A stretch of DNA of 64,000 nucleotides from Marinithermus hydrothermalis DSM 14884 (GTDB lineage Bacteria > Deinococcota > Deinococci > Deinococcales > Marinithermaceae). Under the pieces are notes generated by a model. The model did not search any database. It had not been told where the DNA came from and saw only the letters and a program-made list of their open reading frames with translations. Position 1 is the first letter of the stretch. Each line of letters opens with the position of its first letter. Positions 6,320 through 15,279 of the stretch are shown here, in pieces. The stretch covers positions 1,291,001-1,355,000 of the forward strand of contig NC_015387.1 in NCBI RefSeq assembly GCF_000195335.1. Direction: 5' to 3'. The translations under genes were made by a program, and so were the position numbers.

Positions 6320-7150
6320 CTACATGAAGCGCTTGCGGCGCTTGTAGGCCTTCACCTCACGGAAGGACTTCCGCCCCCCGGACTTCGCGACCCCCAGGTA
6401 GAACTCCTTCACGTCCGGGTTCTCCGAAAGGGCTTCGGCGGTGCCCTCGAGCACGATCTTCCCCTGCTCCATGATGTACCCGTAGTGGGCCACGGAAAGG
6501 GCCGCGGAGGCGTTTTGCTCGACCACCACGACGGTCACGCCTTCCTCCGCGTTGATGCGGGCCACGATCTCGAAGATCTCCCGCACGAGCAAGGGGGCCA
6601 GGCCCAGGCTGGGCTCGTCCAGGAGGAGGAGGCGGGGCTTCGCGAGGAGGGCGCGGCCGATCGCGAGCATCTGCTGCTCCCCGCCGCTCGTGTAGCCCGC
6701 GAGCCGGTTCCTCAGGTCCCGCAAGCGGGGGAAGTAGTGGTAGATGCGCTCGAGGCCCTCGCGAATGCTGCCGTTGCGTTGGGTGACAGCGCCCACGCGT
6801 AGGTTTTCTTCTACCGTGAGGTGCTTGAAGACGTGGCGGCCCTCAGGAACCTGCACGATGCCTTGCTGCACGATCTCCTCGGGGGGGCGGTTGTGGATGG
6901 GCCGGCCGCGGTAGAGGATGCTGCCGTCCCGAACCGCGCCGTCCTCAGGCACGAGCAGGCCAGAGATCGCGCGGAGGGTGGTGGTTTTTCCGGCTCCGTT
7001 CGGGCCGAGCAGCGCGGTGATGCGTCCCTCGGGCACCTTGAGAGAAACCCCGCGCAGGACCTGGATGATGTCGTGGTACACGACCTCGATGTTGTTGACC
7101 TCGAGCAGGATGGGGCCGAGGTCCTCAGGGCGGACGGGATGAACGGACAT
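6320..7150 (-). CDS. livF: Branched-chain amino acid-type ABC transporter ATPase (LivF)
   Basis: One of two cytoplasmic ATPases powering the Liv-type uptake system. The protein (276 residues) has Walker A GPNGAGKT, the signature YTSGGEQQM, Walker B LLLLDEPSLGLAP and the LivF-typical ending region with VVVVEQN. It is about 40 residues longer than E. coli LivF, with a basic C-terminal tail (GGRKSFREVKAYKRRKRFM). Start ATG 7150 is preceded by CAGGAGGCC. It is the last gene of a minus-strand run livG-acyl-CoA ligase-livH-livM-livK-livF. The true substrate may be a carboxylic acid rather than an amino acid, given the embedded ligase. Confidence 0.9.
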   Translation of the reverse strand: MSVHPVRPEDLGPILLEVNNIEVVYHDIIQVLRGVSLKVPEGRITALLGPNGAGKTTTLRAISGLLVPEDGAVRDGSILYRGRPIHNRPPEEIVQQGIVQVPEGRHVFKHLTVEENLRVGAVTQRNGSIREGLERIYHYFPRLRDLRNRLAGYTSGGEQQMLAIGRALLAKPRLLLLDEPSLGLAPLLVREIFEIVARINAEEGVTVVVVEQNASAALSVAHYGYIMEQGKIVLEGTAEALSENPDVKEFYLGVAKSGGRKSFREVKAYKRRKRFM

Positions 7151-7208
7151 CGTGGCCTCCTGGTGCGTTTGGGGCCGGGGGGATTCCCCCCGGCCCCGAG
7201 CGAATGGA

Positions 7209-8372
7209 CTACTGCTGGAAGTGCACCTTGCGGAAGAGGGCGGAGGTGAAGGGCTCGCTGATGGGCTGGAAGGCCCCGTCTTTCGCTTGCAACACGCGCA
7301 GGTGGTCCACGCCGGTGTGGTCATCCGGGCCGTAGGTGACGGGCCCAACGCCGAACCCGCTGTCCCAGTTCATCTCCATGAGGGCTTGGTATACGGTCTC
7401 CGCGTTAACCTCGCCGAACTTCTCCTTGGCGATGCGTACGGCCTCGATAGCGATCCCGGCGGCCATCATGCCGTTGGTGTAGTTCACGCTGCGGATGATG
7501 TCCTCGCTGCGGCCGTAGCGCTCGCCGAGTTCGCGCTGGAGCCGGATGCCGGGCGCGTCCTCGTTCCACAGGTAGAAGCTCGTGGCCCAAAGGAACCCGT
7601 CCGCGGCGTCCCCGGCGAGGCGCAGGAGGTCCTCACCGCCCGTGTAGTGCGCGCCGGCGTGCTTGAGGTTGAGACCCAGGCGTTTGGAGTCCTTGAGGAT
7701 CTGCGCGACGGGGCCGGCTACGTTCTGGTGCACCACGTACTGCACGCCACGCTCGGCGAAGCGGGTAAGCATCGCGGTGTAGTCCAGGTTCGCGCCGGTC
7801 TCCTGCACCTCGACGATCTCGATGCCGAGCTCTTCGGCAGCTCTTCGAGCATCCTCAATCGGAGCTCGGCCAAAGGCGCTGGGGTGCACCACGAGCGCGA
7901 CCTTCGCGCCCGGGGATTCCTTGGCGATGAACTCGAGCAGCGCGATGACCTGTTCGGAGTAGGAGGTGGTGGGGAGGAAGATGTAGTCGTTGTTGGGCGG
8001 GTCGATGTTCCCGATGTGCATGGAGGCGGGCACGACCGGCACACCGACCTCCTGCACGAGGGGCTTGAGCTGGAGGGTGCCGCCGGTGGAGTACCCCAGG
8101 AAGATCGGGACCTCCAGGTCGATCGCTTCCTCGAAGTTGCGCTGGGTGTTGGCGTTGTTGTACTGGTCGTCGCGTACGATGCAGTTGAAGGTCACGCCGG
8201 GCACGGCGTTGGTCTCGTTCGCGTAGCGGCAGTAGTCCTCCACCCCGGCGGCGTAGGGGGCGCCCGCGTCCGAGGTGGGGCCGGTGATGGCGCCCGACCA
8301 CATCAGGTTCACGGTCTGTGCTTGTGCGAGGCCTAACGCCAGTGTCGCTGCGAGCATCCAGGATCGTTTCAT
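7209..8372 (-). CDS. livK: Periplasmic substrate-binding protein of a Liv-type ABC transporter
   Basis: The 387-residue protein begins with a signal peptide (KR, then WMLAATLALGLAQA) and a predicted cut before QTVNLMWSG. The mature part has the two-lobed type I binding fold of LivJ/LivK (ITGPTSDAG ligand loop, VPIFLGYSTGGTLQLKPL, later YTNGMMAAGIAIEAV). It captures the substrate and hands it to LivHM. Start at ATG 8372 is supported by GGGAGG eight bases upstream. It lies between livM and livF rather than at the operon front. Substrate cannot be read from the sequence. Confidence 0.88.
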   Translation of the reverse strand: MKRSWMLAATLALGLAQAQTVNLMWSGAITGPTSDAGAPYAAGVEDYCRYANETNAVPGVTFNCIVRDDQYNNANTQRNFEEAIDLEVPIFLGYSTGGTLQLKPLVQEVGVPVVPASMHIGNIDPPNNDYIFLPTTSYSEQVIALLEFIAKESPGAKVALVVHPSAFGRAPIEDARRAAEELGIEIVEVQETGANLDYTAMLTRFAERGVQYVVHQNVAGPVAQILKDSKRLGLNLKHAGAHYTGGEDLLRLAGDAADGFLWATSFYLWNEDAPGIRLQRELGERYGRSEDIIRSVNYTNGMMAAGIAIEAVRIAKEKFGEVNAETVYQALMEMNWDSGFGVGPVTYGPDDHTGVDHLRVLQAKDGAFQPISEPFTSALFRKVHFQQ

Positions 8373-8413
8373 TCCACACCTCCCATTGCGAACGCCCCGT
8401 GGGGCGGGTTCGC

Positions 8414-9478
8414 CTAGTACTTGAAGGGCCAGTTCTTGAAATAGCTGCGCAACAAGCGCCACCAGTTCGCGAGGCCGCGGGGCTCGAAGATGAGGAAGAG
8501 GACGATCACGAGGCCGAAGACGAGCGGCCGCAGGCCAGAGGCCACGTCAATCCCCGCGGGCGTGATGCCGAAGGATTTGATCCACTCGGAGAGGGTCTCG
8601 ACGTTGATGTCGAGGAGGACGAGGAAGGCCGGGCCGAGGAAGCTCCCCACGAAGGTGCCCAGCCCGCCCACGATGGCCATGGCCAGCAGCTCGATGGAGG
8701 TGGAGAGCATATAGTCCTCGATGACCACGGCGCGGGACCAGTAGGCGAACAGCGCGCCCGCCACGCCCGCATAGAACGCGCCTAGGCCGAAGGCGAAAAG
8801 CTTGGTGCGGCCGGGGTCCATTCCCATGGCGTCCGCGGCGCGGTCGTTGTCGCGCACCGCGACGAGCGCGCGGCCGTACCGGGTGCGGAGCAGGTTACGG
8901 AAGGCGAAGGCGAGCAGCACAAGCACCACGAGCGCCACGTAGTACCAGAAGAAGTGGTGGTTCCTAAACCCCACCGCGTACCCCAGGAAGGTCACGCGGG
9001 GCATGGCGATCGCGCCGCCTTGCTCGAGGGCCGGGGAGTGCCCCACGATCCATTCGAAGATGAGCTGGAAGGCGAGGGTGGCGATCGCGAGGTACAGGTG
9101 CTTGATGCGCAGGGAGGGAATGCCGACGATCACGCCGGCCACCGCCGCGACAAGCCCCCCCACGGGGAGGGTGAGCCAGAAGGGCAGGTACGGCGCGACG
9201 AGGGCCGCGGTGTAGGCCCCGACCCCCATGAAGGCCGCTTGACCGATGTTGATCAGGCCCGCGTACCCGGTGGTGATGTTGAGGCCCAGCACCGCGATCG
9301 CGTAGATCACGATGAGGTCCACCACCGCCATCTGGCTGCGCTCGAGGAAGCGCGGCAGCACGAGGAGCGCGGCGATGAGAACCCAGAGGGAGAGCTGTTC
9401 CCAGTAGGTCGCGAAGATGGTGGTGTCTTGGCGGTAACTGGTGCGGTAGTTGCCCGTTTGCGCCCAGGGGTAACGCAT
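8414..9478 (-). CDS. livM: Liv-type ABC transporter permease (LivM)
   Basis: Inner-membrane permease of 354 residues with about ten hydrophobic segments and the LivM motifs ITTGYAGLINIGQAAFMGVGAY and VRDNDRAADAMGMD in the cytoplasmic coupling loop. It pairs with LivH to form the channel. The N-terminal 25 residues are polar, longer than the E. coli start, but ATG 9478 follows TAGGAGGCAGGC. It lies nine bases after livH and 41 bases before livK. Confidence 0.9.
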   Translation of the reverse strand: MRYPWAQTGNYRTSYRQDTTIFATYWEQLSLWVLIAALLVLPRFLERSQMAVVDLIVIYAIAVLGLNITTGYAGLINIGQAAFMGVGAYTAALVAPYLPFWLTLPVGGLVAAVAGVIVGIPSLRIKHLYLAIATLAFQLIFEWIVGHSPALEQGGAIAMPRVTFLGYAVGFRNHHFFWYYVALVVLVLLAFAFRNLLRTRYGRALVAVRDNDRAADAMGMDPGRTKLFAFGLGAFYAGVAGALFAYWSRAVVIEDYMLSTSIELLAMAIVGGLGTFVGSFLGPAFLVLLDINVETLSEWIKSFGITPAGIDVASGLRPLVFGLVIVLFLIFEPRGLANWWRLLRSYFKNWPFKY

Positions 9479-9487
9479 GCCTGCCTC

Positions 9488-10381
9488 CTAAACGCGTTCG
9501 ATCTCCTCGGTGCCGAACAGGCCGTAGGGCTTGAACCACAGCACGAGAAGCAACACCACGAAGGGGAAGACGTCGCGCGTGCCGCCGCCGGGCACGAAGG
9601 GGTCGAGGTAGCCTGCGGCGAGGTTCTCGAGCACGCCGATGATGATGCCGCCCACGACCGCGCCGGCGATGGAGTCCAGCCCGCCGAGGATCACGGCCGG
9701 GAAGACCTTCAGGCCGATGGCCGTAAGGGCGGAGAGGTTCAGCCCGGAGATCGCGCCGACCACGAGGCCAGAGGCCGCGGCGGTGAGGCCCGCGGCGGCC
9801 CAGGCGAGGGCGAAGACCTTCTCGACGGAGACACCCAGGCTCATGGCGGCCATCTGGTCGTCCGCCACGGCGCGCATGGCGATGCCGAGCGTGCTTTTTT
9901 GGAAGAACCACCCGAAGAGCAGGAGGAAGAGCGCGGTGAAGCCCACCGCGAGGAGTTGCGGGTAGCTCACGCTGATGCCGCCCAGCGCGATCCCGCCTTC
10001 GGGGAGGAAGGCGGGGAAGCTGAAGTTCCCGGCGCCGAAGGGAGTGAGGTGGACGAGGCCGTCGATCACGGAGGCCAGGCCGATGGTGACCATGATCACG
10101 CTGATGATGGGCTGGCCGACCATGGGTTTGAGGAAGACGCGTTCGGTGAGGAACCCGAGCAGGGCGGTGGTGAGGAGGGCGATGAGGCCGGCGAGCCACA
10201 CGCTCATGTTGAGGAAGACTGCGAGGGCGTACGCGGTGAAGGCCCCGACGGCGATGTACTGTCCGTGCGCGAAGTTGATCACGCGGCTGGCCTTGTAGAT
10301 GAGGACGAATCCGAGGGCGGCGAGGGCGTAGATGGAGCCCACGACAACGCCCGACACCAAAAGCTGCAGAAAGTACGTCAT
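9488..10381 (-). CDS. livH: Liv-type ABC transporter permease (LivH)
   Basis: A 297-residue integral membrane protein with eight or so hydrophobic helices, the family motif YALAALGFVLIYKASRVINFAHGQ near the N-terminus and MRAVADDQMAAMSLGVSVEKV as the coupling loop. It is the second permease half of the uptake system. Its ATG overlaps the stop codon of the upstream acyl-CoA ligase by four bases (10378-10381), implying translational coupling. Confidence 0.9.
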   Translation of the reverse strand: MTYFLQLLVSGVVVGSIYALAALGFVLIYKASRVINFAHGQYIAVGAFTAYALAVFLNMSVWLAGLIALLTTALLGFLTERVFLKPMVGQPIISVIMVTIGLASVIDGLVHLTPFGAGNFSFPAFLPEGGIALGGISVSYPQLLAVGFTALFLLLFGWFFQKSTLGIAMRAVADDQMAAMSLGVSVEKVFALAWAAAGLTAAASGLVVGAISGLNLSALTAIGLKVFPAVILGGLDSIAGAVVGGIIIGVLENLAAGYLDPFVPGGGTRDVFPFVVLLLVLWFKPYGLFGTEEIERV

Positions 10382-12330
10382 GCCGTGCCTCCCACCAGGG
10401 CTTCTTCTTTGTCGGTGTGGATGATCGCGACCTCGGTCTCGACGCGCTGGATCGAGCCGTCCTGGTACTTGAACTCCGCCTCGACGCGCACCGTTTGGGC
10501 CTCGGAGTAGAGGGCCTCCACCAGGGGGCGGTACTTCTCGGCGACGAACTTGCGGCGGACCTTACCGGTGCGGGTGAGCTCGTCGTCGTCCGCGTCCAGT
10601 AGCTTGTAGAGGAGGACGAACCGCCGGAGGCGAAGGGCTTCGGGGAGGTCCTCGTTCACCTTGATGACCTCGCTGCGCACGAGCTCGGCCACCTCGGGTT
10701 TTTGCGAGAGGTCCATGTAGGTGGTGTAGGCGAGGCCCCGGTCCTCGGCCCACTTGCCGACGGTCTGGGGGTCGATATTGATGAAGGCCGTGAGGTACGG
10801 ACGCGCGTTCCCGAAGACCACCGCTTCCTTGATGTAGGGGCTGAACTTCAGCTTGTTCTCGATGAATTGCGGGCTGAACATCTCCCCGCCTGCGGTGTGC
10901 ATCACGTCGGAAACGCGGTCGATCACGACGAGGTGACCGTCCTCGGTGAGGTACCCGGCGTCCCCGGAGTGGAGCCACCCGCCCTCCAAGAGCTCGGCGG
11001 TGGCGTCGGGGCGCTTGTAGTACCCGGCGCAGACCGCGTCCGAGCGGGAGAGGATCTCGCCGCTCTCGCTGATCTTGACCTCCGTGCCGGGGATGGGTTT
11101 GCCCACGGTGTCGTAACGCACGTCGCCGTCGCGGTGCACGTACGCGATCCCGGTGATCTCGGTCTGGCCGTAGATCTGCTTGAGGTTCACGCCGATGGCG
11201 TGGTAGAAGCGGAACACGTCCGGGCCGAGCGCCGCGCCGCCCGTGTACGCGCGGCGCAGGCGCAGGAAACCCAGCTGGTCCTTAAGGGGCCGGAAGAGCA
11301 CCGCGTGGGCAAAGGCGTACGCGAGCCTTAGGCCAAAGGGCATGGGCTTGCCCCGCATGCGGTACTCGGCCGCGCGGTACCCGATCTCAAGGAGGCGCTC
11401 GTACACCCAGCGGTTTAAGCGGTAGGACTCGGAGATCTTGACCCAGATCTGGCTTTGGATGCCCTCCCAGACGCGGGGCGGGCTGAACATCACGTGCGGG
11501 CCGATCTCTTTGAGGTCGTGCATCGCGGTCTCGACGTCCTCGGGGAAGTTCACCGCGAACCCCCCGGTGAGCCCCATGCCGACCGTCATCATCTGCTCCC
11601 CGATCCAAGCGAGCGGAAGGAAGGAAAGGTAGTCGTCCGTCGGCTCCATGGGGTCCACCTCCTGGAGGGCCACCCCCATGTGGATCAGGTTCTTGTGCCG
11701 CAGCATCGCGGCCTTGGGCTTCCCGGTCGTGCCCGAGGTGAGGGAGAAGTGACAGATGTCGTCCGGTTTGCCTTGGGCGAGCCGTTCCTCGAACAGGCCG
11801 GGGTGGCGCTCGCGGTGCGCGCGACCCAGCTCAAGGACCTCCGCGAAGCTGATGAACCAGTCGTCGTCCCGGTAGCCGCGCATGCCGCGGGGGTCCTCGT
11901 AGATGACTTTACGCACCTTGGGGATCTGGTCCCGGATCTCGCGGAGCTTGTCCACCTGCTCCTGGTCCTCCGCGAGGACCATGGCCGCGTCGGTGTAGTC
12001 CAGCACGTACGCGATCTCCGGGGGTACGGAGGAAGGGTACACGCCCACCGAGACCCCGCCGAGCCCCTGCACAGCGAGTTCGGCGTAGAGCCACTCCGGG
12101 ATGTTGTCCGCGATGATCGCGAACTTCTCCCCTTCCTGAAACCCCAGGGCGACCAGGCCGTGCGCGAAGTCCCGAACGGTCTCGTAGTACTCGCGGAAGG
12201 TGACCTCGTTCCAGATGCCGTAGTCCTTCTCACGGAGCGCGACGCGGTCGCCTTCCCGCTCCGCGCGGAGCTTCAGCAGCTGGGGTAAGGTGTAGCGCTT
12301 GAGTTCGTAGCTCGGCCGGATCACGCTCAT
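10378..12330 (-). CDS. AMP-forming acyl-CoA synthetase within the Liv operon
   Basis: A 650-residue ligase of the adenylate-forming family that activates a carboxylic acid with ATP and transfers it to CoA. Visible motifs are the P-loop-like LTSGTTGKPKAAM, the A5 motif YGQTEITG, GWLHSGDAGYLTEDGHLVVIDR (A7/A8) and the C-terminal region TRTGKVRRKF with its lysines. Length and the SPPRVWE/LKEIGPHVMF region place it with long-chain-type ligases rather than acetate or phenylacetate ligases. Both neighbours overlap it by four bases (12327-12330 and 10378-10381), so it is an integral part of the transport operon, consistent with vectorial capture of an imported acid as its CoA ester. Substrate unknown. 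Confidence 0.85.
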   Translation of the reverse strand: MSVIRPSYELKRYTLPQLLKLRAEREGDRVALREKDYGIWNEVTFREYYETVRDFAHGLVALGFQEGEKFAIIADNIPEWLYAELAVQGLGGVSVGVYPSSVPPEIAYVLDYTDAAMVLAEDQEQVDKLREIRDQIPKVRKVIYEDPRGMRGYRDDDWFISFAEVLELGRAHRERHPGLFEERLAQGKPDDICHFSLTSGTTGKPKAAMLRHKNLIHMGVALQEVDPMEPTDDYLSFLPLAWIGEQMMTVGMGLTGGFAVNFPEDVETAMHDLKEIGPHVMFSPPRVWEGIQSQIWVKISESYRLNRWVYERLLEIGYRAAEYRMRGKPMPFGLRLAYAFAHAVLFRPLKDQLGFLRLRRAYTGGAALGPDVFRFYHAIGVNLKQIYGQTEITGIAYVHRDGDVRYDTVGKPIPGTEVKISESGEILSRSDAVCAGYYKRPDATAELLEGGWLHSGDAGYLTEDGHLVVIDRVSDVMHTAGGEMFSPQFIENKLKFSPYIKEAVVFGNARPYLTAFINIDPQTVGKWAEDRGLAYTTYMDLSQKPEVAELVRSEVIKVNEDLPEALRLRRFVLLYKLLDADDDELTRTGKVRRKFVAEKYRPLVEALYSEAQTVRVEAEFKYQDGSIQRVETEVAIIHTDKEEALVGGTA

Positions 12331-13088
12331 ACCGCCCCTCCCACGTACGCCTCGAGGACCCGCGGGTTCTGCGCCACCACTTCCGGGGGACCTTCGGCGA
12401 TTACCTCGCCGAAGTCCAGGACGTACACCCGGTCGGAGATGTCCATGACCACGCCCAGGTCGTGCTCGATCAGGATGATCGTGGTGCCGCGCTCGGCGCG
12501 GATGTCGAGGATGAAGCGCACCATGTCCTCCTTCTCCTCGAGGGTCATGCCGGCCATGGGCTCGTCCAGGAGGAGGAGTTTAGGCTCGAGGGCCAGGGCG
12601 CGGGCGACCTCGACGCGTTTCCGCACGCCGTAGGGCAGGTTCCCCACGAGGGCTTTGCGGTAGGGCTCGAGCTCCATGAAGTCGATGACGTCCTCGACGA
12701 CGCGGCGGTTCTCGACTTCTTCGGCTTGGGCCCGGCCGAAGAAGAGGGCGGCGTGGAGGAGGTTGTAGCGGAGGTAGGTGTGGCGGGCGAGCATGAGGTT
12801 CTCCAGTACGGAGAGACCGCTGAAGAGCTCGATGTTCTGGAAGGCGCGGGCGATGCCGTAGCGGGTGATCTGGTGCGGGGAGGCGTGGGTGAGGTCGTGG
12901 CCTTCGAAGGTGATCTCCCCGCGGGTGGGGTGGTAAAAACCGGAGATGCAGTTGAGCAGGCTGGATTTGCCCGCTCCGTTGGGCCCGATCACGGAGACGA
13001 GCTCGCCCTGATTCACGGAGAGCGTGACGCCGCTTAGGGCGTTTAAACCGCCGAAGGTTAAGGTCACGTCCTTGACCTGCAATTGCAC
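12327..13088 (-). CDS. livG: Branched-chain amino acid-type ABC transporter ATPase (LivG)
   Basis: First gene of the operon, about 253 residues. Walker A is GPNGAGKS, the LivG insertion HQITRYGIARAFQNIELF is present, Walker B is LLLLDEPMAGM and the switch region ends with LIEHDLGVVMDISDRV. The canonical LSGGQ is replaced by a NLPYGVRKRVEVARAL variant, common in this subfamily. An AAGGAGG site precedes TTG 13091 (6 bases) and GTG 13088 (9 bases); GTG is chosen but either may serve. Its stop overlaps the ligase start. A consensus promoter lies 50 bases upstream. Confidence 0.88.
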   Translation of the reverse strand: MQLQVKDVTLTFGGLNALSGVTLSVNQGELVSVIGPNGAGKSSLLNCISGFYHPTRGEITFEGHDLTHASPHQITRYGIARAFQNIELFSGLSVLENLMLARHTYLRYNLLHAALFFGRAQAEEVENRRVVEDVIDFMELEPYRKALVGNLPYGVRKRVEVARALALEPKLLLLDEPMAGMTLEEKEDMVRFILDIRAERGTTIILIEHDLGVVMDISDRVYVLDFGEVIAEGPPEVVAQNPRVLEAYVGGAV

Positions 13089-13137
13089 CAAGATCGGCCT
13101 CCTTGAGGTTTGTATCGAGCTGCGGCTTCTGTGCAAG

Positions 13138-13166
13138 AGTATACTGAGCCACGTTTTTTATGTCAA
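13138..13166 (-). promoter_or_regulatory. Promoter of the Liv/acyl-CoA ligase operon
   Basis: On the minus strand TTGACA (13161-13166), exactly 17 bases, then TATACT (13138-13143): a near-perfect sigma-70 promoter, the best in the window. The transcript would start about 43 bases before the livG start. Confidence 0.75.
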
Positions 13167-13175
13167 CGGATGTTG
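13164..13175 (-). promoter_or_regulatory. Possible operator overlapping the -35 box
   Basis: CAAC-GGAT-GTTG at 13164-13175 is a 12-base dyad overlapping the last bases of the -35 hexamer. A repressor here would block the strong operon promoter, as TetR-type regulators do for acyl-CoA-linked operons. No regulator gene is present nearby, so this is only a candidate. Confidence 0.3.
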
Positions 13176-13230
13176 CCGCTACCGACAAAAAAGCGTTGCA
13201 TCACGTGAAAGCAATACGTCACAGGCGCGA

Positions 13231-13274
13231 TAAAAGCGCGGGCGGGAGGCTCTCCTCCAGCGCCTCCCGCCCGC
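13231..13274 (-). terminator. Intrinsic terminator after trpC
   Basis: GCGGGCGGGAGGC (13238-13250) and its perfect complement (13262-13274) form a 13-bp stem; on the minus strand it is followed by GCTTTTATC. It lies 11 bases past the trpC stop codon. Confidence 0.8.
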
Positions 13275-13285
13275 GTGCGCCGCGC

Positions 13286-14071
13286 CTAACCCAATAACGC
13301 CGCGACCGCCTCGCGCCAGCGGCCGCTCCGCGCGAGCGAAGTGCCCACCAGCACCCCATCGAACAAGCCCTTAAGGGAGCGGAGCTCCTCGGCGCGCGCG
13401 TACCCCGACTCGGCCACCAGCACCCCGTCAAACCCCCGCCCGCGCGCCAAACGGCCCAGGCGCGGCGCGGTATCCAGGTTCACCTCGAGCGTCGTCAGGT
13501 CCCGATTATTAATCCCCACGATCCCGGCCCCGGCCTCGAGGGCGATCTCCAGCTCGCGCGCGTCGTGCACCTCAACCAGCGCCTCCACGCCTTCCTTCCG
13601 CGCCAGCTCCAGGTACGCGCCCGTCCGCTCCCCCAGGACCGCCACGATGAGCAGCACAGCCGAGGCCCCCAAGCGCCGCGCCTGCCGGACCTGGGCAGGG
13701 TGGACCGTAAAGTCCTTCCGCAGCACCGGAAGCCCGACCGCCCGTCGCACCCGGATCAGGTCCTCGTCCGAACCCGCGAAGTAATGGGGCTCGGTCAAAA
13801 CGCTGATCGCGCGGGCCCCGCCCTGCGCGTAGGCCTGCGCCACCTTGGTCGCATCCAAAGGCGCGATATCCCCTTGGGAAGGGCTCTTCCGCTTCACCTC
13901 GGCGATCAAGGAAAGCCCGGGGGCCTCGAGGGCCGCGCGGAAGGAAGGAGCTGGCGGGAGGGCCTCCGGTTCCGGCGCCTCTCCCGCTTCCAAACCGCGC
14001 AGCACGTCCGCCAAACGGCGGCGGGCGATCTCCCCCAGCACGCCCGGTACCCGTCCAAGATCCGGAATCAT
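13286..14071 (-). CDS. trpC: Indole-3-glycerol phosphate synthase
   Basis: Cytoplasmic (beta/alpha)8 enzyme of tryptophan biosynthesis that closes the indole ring of CdRP. The 261-residue protein shows the expected residues: [12 protein letters not shown] (catalytic Lys), [36 protein letters not shown] and LVAESGY. It is the last gene of a short minus-strand group, four bases past the AroE-like gene. TAGAAT (14078-14083) lies six bases before the ATG, so a separate leaderless transcript is also possible. No other trp genes are nearby. Confidence 0.95.
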   Translation of the reverse strand: MIPDLGRVPGVLGEIARRRLADVLRGLEAGEAPEPEALPPAPSFRAALEAPGLSLIAEVKRKSPSQGDIAPLDATKVAQAYAQGGARAISVLTEPHYFAGSDEDLIRVRRAVGLPVLRKDFTVHPAQVRQARRLGASAVLLIVAVLGERTGAYLELARKEGVEALVEVHDARELEIALEAGAGIVGINNRDLTTLEVNLDTAPRLGRLARGRGFDGVLVAESGYARAEELRSLKGLFDGVLVGTSLARSGRWREAVAALLG

Positions 14072-14075
14072 ACCG

Positions 14076-14813
14076 TTATTCTAGGTGGAAGGCCTCCGGC
14101 GGCAAAGCGTACCCGGTGAGGTGCTCCACGAGCAGGCTGAGGTGCACCTGCCGCCAGGCCGCAGGCGCGAAGGAGTTCGCGACCAGGGCGTACGCGTCCC
14201 GCGGGGGCGGCTCGAGGGCGATGAAGGTGTGGTAGGGCTCGAGGACCGCGAGGGGGAAACGGCCGCCCCCGTAGATCACGACGTCCGCCTCCCGCGCCAG
14301 CGCCGCGCCGCGCGTCTCGTCCACCGCGACGCGCCCCCGCTGCGGCCCGGGCAGCGCAGCGAGCAGCGCCTCCCCCTCCGGGAAGTTCTCCACGACCGCG
14401 TGCACCAACCGCACGCCGCGCAGCGCGAGCCGCAGCTCGGGACGCACCGCCCCCACCCACAGCACGCGCGCCCCCACGAACCCGTGCGCCTCCAAAAGCC
14501 GGGCCAGGGCCTGGGGCTTGAGGTACGCGCCGCGCAACCCCGCCCACTCGGGCACCACCAGGTCCACGCGGCCCGCCTCGCGGGCCTCGGGCTCGAGCCG
14601 AGCCACGAGCCGGGTGGCTTCGCGCTCGAGCCGCGCTCCCTCGAGGACCGCGCCCGCGTACCCTAGGGGCTTCAAGCCCGCCAAAGCCGCGGCGAGCCCC
14701 TCCCCGGGCGCGGCGAGGTGCACGTGGTAGGGCGCGTCGTGCTGGGTGAGCGCCCCGAGGAGCGGCGCGTAGTACTGGCTTTCCCCTTCCGTAAGTACAA
14801 CGATCGGTTTCAC
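14076..14813 (-). CDS. Protein distantly resembling shikimate dehydrogenase
   Basis: A 245-residue protein whose N-terminal third ([20 protein letters not shown], then [20 protein letters not shown]) is laid out like the substrate domain of AroE, followed by [18 protein letters not shown] and a Rossmann-like stretch [17 protein letters not shown]. The AroE serine pair and the catalytic Lys-Asp pair are not visible, and the glycine-rich NADP loop is degenerate. So this is either a divergent AroE or a non-catalytic relative. It overlaps the upstream YbaK-like gene by four bases and precedes trpC by four, linking it to aromatic metabolism by context only. Confidence 0.4.
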   Translation of the reverse strand: MKPIVVLTEGESQYYAPLLGALTQHDAPYHVHLAAPGEGLAAALAGLKPLGYAGAVLEGARLEREATRLVARLEPEAREAGRVDLVVPEWAGLRGAYLKPQALARLLEAHGFVGARVLWVGAVRPELRLALRGVRLVHAVVENFPEGEALLAALPGPQRGRVAVDETRGAALAREADVVIYGGGRFPLAVLEPYHTFIALEPPPRDAYALVANSFAPAAWRQVHLSLLVEHLTGYALPPEAFHLE

Positions 14814-15277
14814 GCTACCTCCAACACCACCGCGCCGAGCGCGCGGGATAACGCCTTCGGGTCCAGGCGCATCATGTGGCGGGGCGTCCCCGCAGAGGCC
14901 CAGACCATCGGCTGGGCCAACAGCGCGCGGTCCATGTAGACGGGCAGCGGCTCCCGCAGCCCGACCGGCGGCACCGCGCCGGTCGGGAAGCCCGTCACGG
15001 CCGCGACCACCTCCGGTGCGGCCGGGCGCGCCTCGCGCGCCCCGACGGTCTGCGCGAAGCGCTCGGGGTCCACCCGGTGGTGTCCCGCGACGAGCACCAG
15101 GACCGGTCGCGCATCCACGGTAAAGACCAGGCTCTTCACGATCTGCTCGAGGGGCACCCCGAGCGCCTGGGCCGCTTGGCGCGCGGTCTTGCCCGAGGCC
15201 TGGAGCTCCACGCGCTCGTGCGCGAGCCCCAGGGCCTCGAGGGCCTCCCGCACCCGCGTGAGAGGGTCCTCCAGCAT
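14810..15277 (-). CDS. YbaK/ProX-type aminoacyl-tRNA deacylase
   Basis: A 155-residue single-domain protein with the YbaK fold markers: GKTARQAAQALGVPLEQIVKSLVF (with the conserved lysine), LVLVAGHHRVD, and the glycine-rich FPTGAVPPVGLREPLPVYMD segment. Family members hydrolyse mischarged Cys- or Ala-tRNAPro in trans. Start ATG 15277; the stop overlaps the AroE-like gene by four bases (ATGA), and it begins three bases after the small envelope protein gene. Exact tRNA specificity cannot be read. Confidence 0.8.
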   Translation of the reverse strand: MLEDPLTRVREALEALGLAHERVELQASGKTARQAAQALGVPLEQIVKSLVFTVDARPVLVLVAGHHRVDPERFAQTVGAREARPAAPEVVAAVTGFPTGAVPPVGLREPLPVYMDRALLAQPMVWASAGTPRHMMRLDPKALSRALGAVVLEVA

Positions 15278-15279
15278 GC

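Noticed and set aside
8954..10510. A 518-codon open frame on the plus strand opposite livM and livH
   Set aside because: It is the antisense shadow of two clear permease genes; composition is His/Asp/Gly/Glu-rich without any motif, as expected from GC-rich codon periodicity.
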